A stretch of DNA of 64,000 nt from Haliotis asinina (taxonomy: Eukaryota > Mollusca > Gastropoda > Lepetellida > Haliotidae): the NCBI RefSeq assembly GCF_037392515.1, contig NC_090281.1:43128645-43192644 (forward strand). The letters run 5' to 3'. The notes beneath the pieces are model-generated. The model saw only the letters and a list, made by a program, of their open reading frames with translations. It had not been told where the DNA came from and did no database searches. The translations under genes were made by a program, and so were the position numbers. Of this stretch, positions 60,601-64,000 are shown one piece after another. Position 1 is the stretch's first letter, and each line of letters starts with the position of its first letter.

Positions 60601-63220
60601 AATGCACTTCTATAAGGATCATCAGTTATCATGTACAGTGACATGTCATCTACGAAGAGATGTATATTACTTTCGATTCCATCAGCTATGTCATTAGTGT
60701 ATGCTAAGAATAGAAGAGGCCCGTGAACTCATCCTTGGGGAACTCTGGCTATTATCGGTTTGGATTCTGATTTTTTTACCATGAATAGCTACTCTCTGCT
60801 TTCGATATTGTAGATAACTTTCAAACCATTTCAATAATGTTCCGCCTATTCCACAGGATTTAAGCTTGTGAATAATTTCTTTGTGCCAAACTTTATCAAA
60901 TGCCTTGCTTATATCGCAGAATACAGCTCTAACTTCCTTTCCGTTATCTATGGCTTTAGCAATAAAATTATGCAAATGTGTAAGTGGATATGCTGGTGAA
61001 TCTCCTGGAATAAATCAAGATTGTAAGTTTGAAAGGAGCTTATTATCTGTCATGAAATTAAAAACGTATTTAAATACACATTTTTCAAAGACTTTTGATA
61101 AGCAAGATGTCAAGGTAACCGGTCTATAATTACAACGGTCTTTAACAAATGATTCTTTCCATGTACCTGGGAAGACTGATGTTTGGAGTGACTTGTCAAA
61201 AAGATGAGTTATTTGGTAGAGACTGTTATGCTGTTATGAGTATGGTACGTCAGTTATGTCACCATCTGTTGAATATACAGTACACTAGCAGGAGCTTTAC
61301 ATATTTGGGATTGCAGTGATTTTACCAAAAACTACATACTGTACCTGGACATGGTTGGAAGTATAATTTGTTTGGAGGTTTTCTTAAAAGTTTTAAGTGA
61401 CCATACATGTCCTAGTAATACACAGTGGGCCCTTACTATTCATCTATCAAGCAAGCTTACTTACTTTTTCAATGAACTGTTGCTGTAAATCATAGAATCA
61501 GAATGGAAATGTTTGTGTATATGCATTTCAGGAAAATATAATACTTATGATACTGTGATTATGCTTGTAAGAGGCAAAGGGATCGGGTGGCCAGGCTTGC
61601 TGACTTGGTTGACATATGTCATTGGTTCCCAGTTGTGCAAATGGTGGGAGTTTCAGCATGTAACAGATTATGTGATGGTGTATGTTTCAGGATAGTGTGA
61701 TGTCATGTAACAGATTATGTGATGGTGTATGTTTCAGGATAGTGTGATGTCATGTAACGGATTATGTGATGGTGTATGTTTCAGGATAGTGTGATGTCAT
61801 GTAACAGATTATGTGATGGTGTATGTTTCAGGATAATGTGATGTCATGTAACAGATTATGTGATGGTGTATGTTTCAGGATAGTGTGATGTCATGTAACA
61901 GATTATGTGATGGTGTATGTTTCAGGATGGGCTGATACCATGTAACAGATTATGTGATGGTGTATGTTTCAGGATGGGCTGATGCTGGGTGCAGCCTGTC
62001 AACAGAGAGGTTGTGATGGCACCCTCATGTATGATGGTAGGTGATACAGTTACTTCACCACTACTTCTACAGCATCTTGGCTCAGTGTTTGTCATGGGCA
62101 GCCGTGGCTGATAGACGTCCTTGTGTTTTTCTTACAAGTGCTGATATTTGTGTCTGATGTTGTCATGTTGATGATGGGTGGGTGGTAACCAGTGATTATG
62201 CAGAATTCCCAACTTAAATGTTGAATGTTGAAGTATCTCTGTGATCTGCTAGTGTCATCTTTTATGGTTTTACACTGACTTATCATTTTGTGATATAATT
62301 GGACCAATGCTTGGTGCTTTTTAGCTTTTTTCATGAAAGAACTTTCTCAGAAACCACTGAAGTTACTTGAATGAAAGGGAATAATGATAACACTGTGTTT
62401 TCTCTGATGTCAGATGGTTTGAATGCTGCTGACCAGTGTAAAACTATCACACCCTTTGTTGCTTTGATTGCGTTGACACATTACCTTTTGTTGATTACAG
62501 GTAAAACCTTCTTGGCCTGCCAGACCTGTCAGTCCAGGAGCAGTGACGAGGCATACAGGTTAAAGGTGCAGACAGTGATGGAGGAGTCCCAGACAGCACT
62601 GAAGACACTGGACCACCTGAAGACATCTGGAGGTGCGATATACAGACAAATCAGTTGTTGACAAGTTGACAGTGCCTGTCACAGACTCCTGACAGTGTTG
62701 AGGTCAGAGATGGATTGGTTCGATAGACCATTAGTCCTGGGTTTGAACCCAGATTTGCCATAGTTGTGATGCTTGTGAGTTGCAAGAAAGTGGTAAATGA
62801 CTGACAGTTGCTGCACACACAATGTGCTGAAAGGTTTAGTCATATCCGAGATTGCCCTGAGTAGGTTTATTGTTTCCACCACAGTGATAAAGCTCTCAAC
62901 TGCTAATTAGGTTTATTGTTTCCAGCACAGTGATAAAGCTTTCAACTGCTAATTAGCACAAGGGTAATGACCTCAAACTTGTCCATAAAATAACATTTTC
63001 AAGCTAATGTGGTAATGTTTATGGGTAGCCTGTTCTCTTGAGCTACAGATCCTGAGACCAGGCTGCAAGTCTGCAAGGAACTGCTGAGGAAGCAGAGAGT
63101 TCTCTCCCCTTTCAATGTGTACTATGTGAAGACACTGGACCAAGCAATGGATGTCTGCATTGACAGCCAACAGTGGGAACAGGCAGTAGACTTTGGTCAG
63201 CAAACTGTGCAGCCATATGT
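24555..63220 (+). CDS. SMYD3: SMYD3-like SET/MYND lysine methyltransferase, 11 exons, 3' end outside window
   Basis: Eleven exons with GT/AG borders and consistent phases encode about 385 residues. They run in family order: N-terminal SET strand, MYND zinc finger (CDSC, CTAC, YCSRTC, HKDEC), the 'PRIPTDSVRLL' linker, SET core ('FSICDGEMQPIGSGVY', 'LLDHSCVPN', 'LISYID'), post-SET cysteines (CQCRRC), an extra Cys-rich segment, and the start of the helical TPR-like C-terminal domain. Family members transfer methyl groups from S-adenosylmethionine to lysines of histone and cytoplasmic proteins. The ICDGEMQPIG block points to SMYD3 rather than SMYD1 or SMYD2. Human SMYD3 has 428 residues; here about 40-100 are beyond the window. 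Odd points are the uncertain exon 1 frame, Asp in place of Asn in 'NHSC', and introns filled with retrotransposons. Exons are listed separately. Confidence 0.88.
24682..25370. other. SMYD3-like intron 1
   Basis: Contains the 12-bp tandem array at 25217-25307. Otherwise nothing recognised. Confidence 0.5.
25217..25307. repeat. 12-bp tandem repeat, about 8 copies
   Basis: The unit is TTTGATCAGCAG, alternating with ATTGATCAGCAG. Each unit holds the palindrome TGATCA. The array ends about 60 bp before the exon 2 acceptor. Confidence 0.9.
25371..25434 (+). CDS. SMYD3: SMYD3-like exon 2 (MYND centre)
   Basis: The exon follows TTTCTGTTTCAG and ends before GTAGGT. It encodes 'GKVLKKCTAC' and 'MFLHYCSRTCQ', the second and third zinc-ligand sets of the MYND finger. 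Its phase fits exon 1's donor (AC + T = Thr). Confidence 0.95.
26289..26399 (+). CDS. SMYD3: SMYD3-like exon 3
   Basis: 37 codons, phase 0 at both ends, with acceptor CAACAG and donor GTAAGC. It encodes 'KNDWLLHKDECPCLKRVAP', the last MYND His and Cys, then 'RIPTDSVRLLLRLLIRLQ', the family's linker helix. Confidence 0.95.
26405..26547 (+). repeat. Abalone-type SINE (5' part missing)
   Basis: A B-box-like GGGTTTGAATTCCCAC is followed by 'acatgggtacaatgtgtaa', 'agcccatttctggtgtcc' and 'tattgctggaatattg', with an ACTCATTCATT tail. It starts within a few bases of the exon 3 donor. Confidence 0.75.
26845..26911 (+). CDS. SMYD3: SMYD3-like exon 4
   Basis: The acceptor TTATTGCAG and donor GTGAGT are good. 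22 codons plus one base: 'RGDNQKAVCDSANWRPFEEL'. This is the variable helical insert between MYND and the SET core. Confidence 0.9.
26938..27130 (-). repeat. Dispersed GAGTGAGTTTAG-family repeat, reverse copy
   Basis: The reverse complement shows the family's blocks in order: 'tccagactcgatttattcc', 'gattgcctggtccagac', 'gatgctcatgctgttgatca', 'cccatgcttgttgtaagag'. Both ends are worn. Confidence 0.65.
27339..27522 (+). repeat. Left inverted terminal repeat of the gag-only DIRS element
   Basis: Reads CTTACCTTACCATAGG...GATGAATTGCATTCAAACTT and matches the reverse complement of 29634-29846 with scattered differences. Confidence 0.85.
29491..29575. repeat. Internal complementary region of the gag-only DIRS element
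   Basis: ATGCTATAGACCTATGG...GGTAAGTAAAAAATT complements the left terminus. TAAAATCTAAATATTTTAG through CCATAG complements the right terminus. Joined in this way, the region could template the fusion of the two ends in the circular DNA intermediate known for DIRS elements. Confidence 0.8.
29634..29846 (-). repeat. Right inverted terminal repeat of the gag-only DIRS element
   Basis: The inverse of 27339-27522, plus an outer AT-rich segment (TAAATATCTAAAATATTTAG) not shared with the left end but present, inverted, in the internal complementary region. Confidence 0.85.
29967..30066. repeat. Palindromic MITE inserted in a SINE
   Basis: About 100 bp. The left arm, GCCTAGTTTTTCGACGCTTT CTTAG, is the near reverse complement of the right arm (CTAAGAGAGCTTTGAAAATC TAGGC). 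Adjacent inner arms with GATAGT and ACTATC also pair. It sits between the 'gagacc' and 'ggttcc' parts of a SINE B-box region that resumes at 30067. A related arm is at 7007. Confidence 0.65.
30067..30168 (+). repeat. Abalone-type SINE, 3' part
   Basis: 'GGTTCCATTTCCCACTGGGT', 'gcctatttctggtgtcccc' and 'ggatattgctggaatatt', with an ACTCATTCAC tail, match the SINE body at 57012-57182. Confidence 0.65.
30214..30344 (+). CDS. SMYD3: SMYD3-like exon 5
   Basis: Acceptor ACCTTCAG, donor GTCAGT. The first two bases complete a His codon with exon 4. It then encodes 'SCEILQDEKRSDLLAKATF' and 'LPEAGDILDVFGR', the helical segment before the SET core in SMYD proteins. Phase 0 at the end. Confidence 0.92.
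30442..34923 (+). mobile_element. DIRS-type retrotransposon, degraded (intron 5)
   Basis: About 4.5 kb. The left inverted repeat lacks its outermost part and begins near the shared block 'CTCACCCACGAGTAGCCTCC'. The right inverted repeat (about 34655-34923) contains its complement and ends 'caattttattcagaaaatta'. An internal complementary region at about 34555-34650 joins the reverse complements of both termini. Interior remnants include an RNase H-like stretch near 33430-33700 (DNSTVAFYIN-like, 'HIPGACNIKAD') and a tyrosine-recombinase piece near 33960-34200 (HEVRALAS, then YLRD-like). Fossil with many interruptions. It shares a family with 37808-42784 and 45157-50957. Confidence 0.8.
34940..35590 (+). 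repeat. Dispersed repeat, sister copy of 55162-55786
   Basis: Blocks shared in order with 55162-55786: 'aaaagtgcaatattttatt', 'gtctgtgacgtaggctgctt', 'tatttacttgtttgtgtcc', 'ctataatctgggcatcctgc', 'tcaactatagaagttgaatt', 'aggtgtcagggtctgcaaag' and 'ttgtgttttgcatagcatg'. Terminal repeats are worn in this copy. It ends about 30 bp before exon 6. Confidence 0.6.
35622..35689 (+). CDS. SMYD3: SMYD3-like exon 6 (SET core)
   Basis: Acceptor TTTAATTTCAG, donor GTGTGT. Encodes 'MVINTFSICDGEMQPIGSGV YL', the SET segment most specific to SMYD3. Ends in phase 2. Confidence 0.96.
36050..36490 (+). mobile_element. DIRS-like RNase H region scrap (intron 6)
   Basis: Pieces in more than one frame resemble the RNase H to recombinase linker of DIRS-type elements: an 'ADALSRHILAPDE'-like block near 36155, a 'VDLFACR'-like block near 36240 and a 'NAFQLD'-like block near 36310. 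The match pattern differs from the three long copies here, so it is probably another lineage. Very degraded and without ends. Confidence 0.45.
36666..36774 (+). CDS. SMYD3: SMYD3-like exon 7 (SAM-site SET motif)
   Basis: Acceptor TTTTTGCAG, donor GTAAGT. Encodes 'SPSLLDHSCVPNAVAVFTG' and then 'TTLSVRCLTDIPGDQPTQ'. It aligns with the SET motif 'LLNHSCxPN'. The usual Asn before His is Asp here. Phase 0 at the end. Confidence 0.95.
36835..36990 (-). repeat. Dispersed GAGTGAGTTTAG-family repeat, reverse copy
   Basis: Reverse complement carries 'gcaatattccagccatatgg', 'cagtctgtaaacaatc' and 'cccatcagttacctctta' blocks of the family. Internal deletions. Confidence 0.55.
37325..37575 (+). repeat. 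Dispersed GAGTGAGTTTAG-family repeat, best copy
   Basis: The most complete copy in the window. It runs from GAGAGAGTGAGTTTAGTTTT through 'agcaatattccaggtatatg', 'gaaccagacaatccagtgat', 'cagtgagcctgaccacctga' and 'caagcatagtcgacttttat' to 'cttcacgggtctcc'. Confidence 0.75.
37808..42784 (+). mobile_element. DIRS-type retrotransposon, degraded (intron 7)
   Basis: About 5 kb with inverted termini. The left end reads TTTTTCCTTATCCTGACTCA. The right end contains the complement GAGTCAGGATAAGTATAAAA and finishes 'attttattcagaaaattac'. Interior parts in order: an N-terminal Ser/Arg-rich gag-like block (38400-39300), a central block, an RNase H block at 40549-40905 ('IHTDNSTVAFYINKQGS', 'IPGACNIKAD', 'QIDLFATRFN'), and a tyrosine recombinase block at about 41840-42200 ('SNPHEVRALAS' and 'YLRDIA'). 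Fossil with many interruptions. It ends about 15 bases before the exon 8 acceptor. Confidence 0.85.
42800..42910 (+). CDS. SMYD3: SMYD3-like exon 8 (SET end and post-SET)
   Basis: 37 codons, phase 0 at both ends. Acceptor TCCTTTACAG, donor GTAGGT. Encodes 'VLISYIDQLAPSCERRKQ', the Tyr-containing end of SET, then 'YYFTCQCRRCTEADM', whose CxCxxC is the post-SET zinc site. The branch-point region upstream is supplied largely by the right terminus of the DIRS element. Confidence 0.96.
42911..43964. other. SMYD3-like intron 8, left part
   Basis: No exon, RNA gene or repeat recognised. Confidence 0.4.
43965..44115 (+). repeat. Abalone-type SINE, partial
   Basis: 'cgaattcgattccccagatg' (B-box-like), 'gggtacagtgtgtgaagctc' and 'catttctggtgtcccttgcc' are followed by 'gagagtggcgtaaaataata'. 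The A-box head is lost. Confidence 0.65.
44116..45156. other. SMYD3-like intron 8, no feature seen
   Basis: AT-rich, no coding motif or recognised repeat. Confidence 0.4.
45157..50957 (+). mobile_element. DIRS-type retrotransposon, degraded, with a nested DNA transposon (intron 8)
   Basis: The left terminus TTTTTTCTGTATCCTGACTC and the right terminus (GAGTCAGGATATGAATATGG, then 'caattttattcagaaaatta') are the same as in the copies at 30442 and 37808. Interior remnants are a gag-like part (about 45830-46440), a reverse-transcriptase block near 47490 ('DLQDAYLHVPIHPQS'), and an RNase H block near 48130-48300 ('VHTDNFTVASCINKQGS', then 'HIPGAKN'). The recombinase and most of the right inverted repeat are missing. 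Many interruptions; older than the Gypsy element. It is itself cut by the insertion at 48537-50359. Confidence 0.78.
48537..50359. mobile_element. DNA transposon, about 1.8 kb, nested in the DIRS element
   Basis: Ends are inverted: AAGGGGCACTGATGCAGAGC on the left, and the complement of AGGGGCACTGATGCGGAGCG on the right. The DIRS sequence reads straight through the empty site ('ccggcatta' then 'atacctc'), with TA or TAA duplicated. A TA/TAA target and GGGGCACTG ends suggest the PIF/Harbinger-ISL2EU or mariner range, but no transposase motif was recognised, so it is probably non-autonomous. A 98-codon minus-strand frame at 50075-50371 lies at one end ('TKPNHKLVSTRSFDHDGQR'); its origin is unknown. 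Confidence 0.7.
50958..51692 (-). other. Downstream flank / likely 3' UTR of the TRIM-NHL gene
   Basis: No coding motif. The nearest minus-strand AATAAA (plus TTTATT) that I noticed is at about 50939, inside the right end of the DIRS fossil. The gene may therefore use a polyadenylation signal from that element, which is inference. Confidence 0.3.
51693..53825 (-). CDS. TRIM-NHL E3 ubiquitin ligase, intronless
   Basis: One uninterrupted 710-residue frame; start ATG has A at -3. The RING finger is at residues 11-58 (C11, C14, C26, H28, C31, C34, C55, C58; E2 binding). B-box 1 is at about 97-137 and B-box 2 at about 153-188. A coiled coil at about 195-300 serves dimerisation. An acidic linker (DLSDDDDEANDH, near 400-410) precedes six NHL repeats at about 436-704, which form a beta-propeller that binds RNA or protein partners. 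No filamin domain separates coiled coil and propeller, unlike TRIM2, TRIM3 and TRIM71. The architecture is closer to TRIM32, but with two B-boxes. No orthologue name is assigned. It lies antisense inside intron 8 of the SMYD3-like gene. Being intronless, it may be an old retrocopy that kept its function, or a member of the many single-exon TRIM-NHL genes of molluscs. Confidence 0.93.
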   Translation of the reverse strand: MQNPIQELLQCAVCLGTVTHPRVLPCFHSFCESCLATHIRTTTGVSRFRPRKFNCPSCRISTDLPPGGTDAFPRDFRLIQFTDALKTIVNLKKEGLCGICCTEEYFRSAQQFCADCQKYFCNDCSLKHRVTPVLSHHFMLDLPVDGQGAGPSCHTHPKESAKYVCSTCTLPVCVICVMGQHKFHNIAHLNPSSSLQRTELHESMSHIREQIWSTHETLFNLTCLEGKLKGLFEESRLQIKKRSRKLINRILADEGQLLKELEAIYDTKCSEVFKMKEKCRKKLSSCETLQSQIGTLLRADDLHELLIKYPTLSEELEKIRHPSDLLNSQTLLTFVKFRPGHFKLGKLLEVEVKDGRSTGVPQEAILDTSDSNNSGVEPDAQTFIPTSLTNVADTDDRLDLSDDDDEANDHGLLMRTGTSATPDSNLDLPYKTPLQLRSVFGSYGRSMGNMCLPYNICFTADDKLVVAENGNRRLQVFNIDGESIEFIGSGEIIPRCVTQTPSGDLAVTDELSKTIKVYDSGGNLKLTLNPVGATFPFGLATSQTGLFIFTDMIFENVSIVTASGILKRQFGSHGCTQDRFDNPGYIAVSQYSNIFISDSSNHAIKVFDMNGTFLYKFGCYGTNDGRLRYPKAICFDIFGNIFIADSGNDRVVLFSSTGQYLGVVVDKDQGLKRPTGLSYSSQGCLAVSMPDINEIRVYHLVSQPYPDVRL
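53826..55161. other. 5' flank of the TRIM gene, then intronic DNA
   Basis: A CRE-like TGACGTC occurs at about 53877, about 50 bp upstream of the TRIM start on the minus strand, and could be a promoter element. No other gene or repeat recognised. Confidence 0.35.
55162..55786. mobile_element. Non-autonomous DNA transposon with AAAGGTCA termini
   Basis: About 625 bp. The left end AAAGGTCACATGCAACC pairs with the complement of the right end (TGAAAGGTCAAATGCAAC). No transposase. Interior blocks recur in order at 34940-35590. A target duplication was not clear. Confidence 0.6.
55787..57011. other. Intronic, no feature seen
   Basis: AT-rich DNA in intron 8; nothing recognised. Confidence 0.4.
57012..57182 (+). 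repeat. Abalone-type SINE, complete
   Basis: A-box-like GGTGGGGTAGCCTTGTGG, B-box GGTTCGATTCC, body 'acatgggtacaatatgtgaa', 'gcccatttctgctgtcccc', 'tgttgctggaatattgct', 'ggtgtggaactaaactc' and tail AATCACTCACTCAT. The best full-length copy of this family in the window. Confidence 0.85.
57216..57260. repeat. 15-bp tandem repeat, three copies
   Basis: TGTATCTGATGATAG three times in a row without a mismatch, followed by a degraded fourth. Confidence 0.95.
57261..58244. other. Intronic, no feature seen
   Basis: No coding motif or repeat recognised. Confidence 0.4.
58245..58430 (-). repeat. Dispersed GAGTGAGTTTAG-family repeat, reverse copy
   Basis: Reverse complement shows 'ggttcgtagataaccaagtc', 'tggaccagacaatctaaagg', and 'cagcctcctctggcaacctc'-type blocks in family order. 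Strongly diverged. Confidence 0.45.
58431..59559. other. Intronic, no feature seen
   Basis: AT-rich; nothing recognised. Confidence 0.4.
59560..61210 (-). mobile_element. 5'-truncated LINE (jockey/CR1-like group)
   Basis: Minus-strand order: RT core 'AVFCDISKAFDKVWH' at about 60910, 'GIGGTLLKWFESYLQYRKQR' near 60810, then 'DDMSLYMITDD' near 60640. A 'WVETWEAKFNPNKSQTIQFS' thumb lies near 60540. The C-terminal region is at 59729-60034 ('YNLRN', 'LFLPDTVRLWNTLP', 'HSHLRLGCSD'), running on past a stop to a Cys-rich tail ('CSCSHVSEDAF', 'FFTYPKY') near 59640. The endonuclease end is missing and a few stops and frameshifts interrupt it. It lies in SMYD3 intron 8, antisense. Confidence 0.85.
61656..61972 (+). 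repeat. 47-bp tandem repeat carrying seven splice-acceptor copies
   Basis: Units end in TGTATGTTTCAG at 61690, 61737, 61784, 61831, 61878, 61925 and 61972. The spacing is exactly 47 bp. Only the last copy is followed by an open SMYD3 exon. The copy at 61925 is followed by GATGGGCTGAT, the first bases of the true exon 9, so the array grew from the intron-exon border. Confidence 0.95.
61973..62036 (+). CDS. SMYD3: SMYD3-like exon 9 (extra Cys-rich segment)
   Basis: Donor GTAGGT. Encodes 'DGLMLGAACQQRGCDGTLMY D'. Phase 1 at the end. It follows the post-SET site and supplies two cysteines of a probable extra zinc site completed by exon 10. Confidence 0.9.
62501..62632 (+). CDS. SMYD3: SMYD3-like exon 10
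   Basis: Acceptor TTGATTACAG, donor GTGCGA. Encodes 'KTFLACQTCQSRSSDEAYRL', whose CxxC completes the Cys-rich segment, then a helix 'QTALKTLDHLKTSG'. Phase 1 in and out. Confidence 0.9.
63049..63220 (+). CDS. SMYD3: SMYD3-like exon 11 (start of TPR-like domain)
   Basis: Acceptor GAGCTACAG, donor GTAAGT, phase 2 at the end. Encodes 'LLRKQRVLSPFNVYYVKTLD' and 'QAMDVCIDSQQWEQAVDFG', matching the family's C-terminal helical repeats (compare 'LDCAMDACINLGLLEEALFYG' region in human SMYD3). The next exon lies outside the window. Confidence 0.93.
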
Positions 63221-64000
63221 GTAAGTATGTATTGTGTAGTTAGGTAGTAGTAAGAAAATTAGACTGTTGTGAAGTCTGGTATCTGTTTCTGGTTCAGCTG
63301 CTTATATTGCTTACTAGCAATAATCAGCAGAGAGTTACTCAATGCATGCCATTTGTGACATTTAGAGCACACACTGTTCTGGCCCTTGATTGAAGTTTCA
63401 CATGCTCAGTGCATATCTTCTGAATGGTCAAGTATCTTCAGAAACTTTTGAAGTTAAATGAAGTCAAATCAAGCCATAGTCCAAAATTGGTGCCATAAAT
63501 CAGTTTCTGGGAGACAATTTTTGTCTTTTTTTTTTAGTTAGTATTAATTCCCTTATTATTGGTTTAGTCTATAATCGCCTACGTCTCAATTCACCTACAT
63601 CTCTATTTGCCTACATCTCTATTTGCCTACATCTCCATATGCCAACAAAACCAAAGCTGGCTAGTTTGGATGCAAAAATGCACCCCTACTTTCATCATGA
63701 AACTGCCTGACCGGGCTATAGTCATCTTGCTTGACTGTTGTTATAAGAATATTTAGTGGAGAAGGAAGATAAGTATATCCAATATGAATTCCATTATTTA
63801 TTAGGGTGAATGAAAAGCATTGGCAAATGAATGTTTTTCTTTTAGTAGTGATTATTTTCATGAATGGCCTAACATGTCAAAATATATATAAAATATATAC
63901 TTTTTTTTTCATGTTAGCTTGGTCGTCGTGTGTAAGGCAGTAAATTTACATGAATTGTTGTATTTTTTTGATATCACTTATAATCTGTGAAAGTTTGGTT
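63221..64000. other. SMYD3-like intron 11 (incomplete)
   Basis: No exon is visible before the window ends. About four diverged copies of a roughly 18-bp unit (CCTACATCTCTATTTG) lie at 63577-63645. Confidence 0.5.

Noticed and set aside
61656-61972. CRISPR-like regular repeat
   Set aside because: Units are contiguous with no spacers, in an animal intron; it is a simple tandem duplication of a splice site.

Overview
The window reads as genomic DNA of a gastropod mollusc, most likely an abalone (Haliotis). The evidence is spliced, intron-rich genes with animal-type GT/AG sites, and many copies of short repeats typical of that lineage: tRNA-derived SINEs that end in an ACTCACTC-type tail, and a dispersed repeat that opens with GAGTGAGTTTAG. 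The species call rests on recalled repeat families, not on a search.

Layout. 1-3.5 kb is gene-poor with SINE and repeat remnants. 3.6-6.7 kb holds a complete three-exon gene (+) for a small ankyrin-repeat protein with a very lysine-rich tail. 6.7-9 kb holds small repeats. 9.1-19.8 kb is a rhodopsin-type GPCR pseudogene (-), split by a Ty3/Gypsy LTR retrotransposon of 9.7 kb (9618-19304) whose two LTRs are almost identical, so it landed recently. 20.4-23.8 kb is a graveyard: a diverged tandem array of about 90-bp units, a broken LINE (-), a Tc1-type transposase scrap and a C-rich minisatellite.

From about 24.5 kb to the right edge runs one large host gene (+), a SMYD3-like SET/MYND protein lysine methyltransferase. 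Eleven coding exons can be read with matching splice phases (24555-63220); the last exons lie beyond the window. Its introns are stuffed with DIRS-type tyrosine-recombinase retrotransposon fossils: a compact gag-only copy in intron 4, and longer degraded copies in introns 5, 7 and 8, with a scrap of another lineage in intron 6. A DNA transposon sits inside the intron 8 copy. Intron 8 (19 kb) also carries an intronless antisense gene for a TRIM-NHL E3 ubiquitin ligase (51693-53825), a 5'-truncated LINE and several SINEs.

The points most worth a second look are: seven tandem copies of the SMYD3 exon 9 splice acceptor at 47-bp spacing; a DIRS element that ends about 15 bases before the exon 8 acceptor; the gag-only DIRS element that keeps the full inverted-repeat and internal-complementary-region layout; and the GPCR pseudogene whose reading frame runs across the empty retrotransposon target site.
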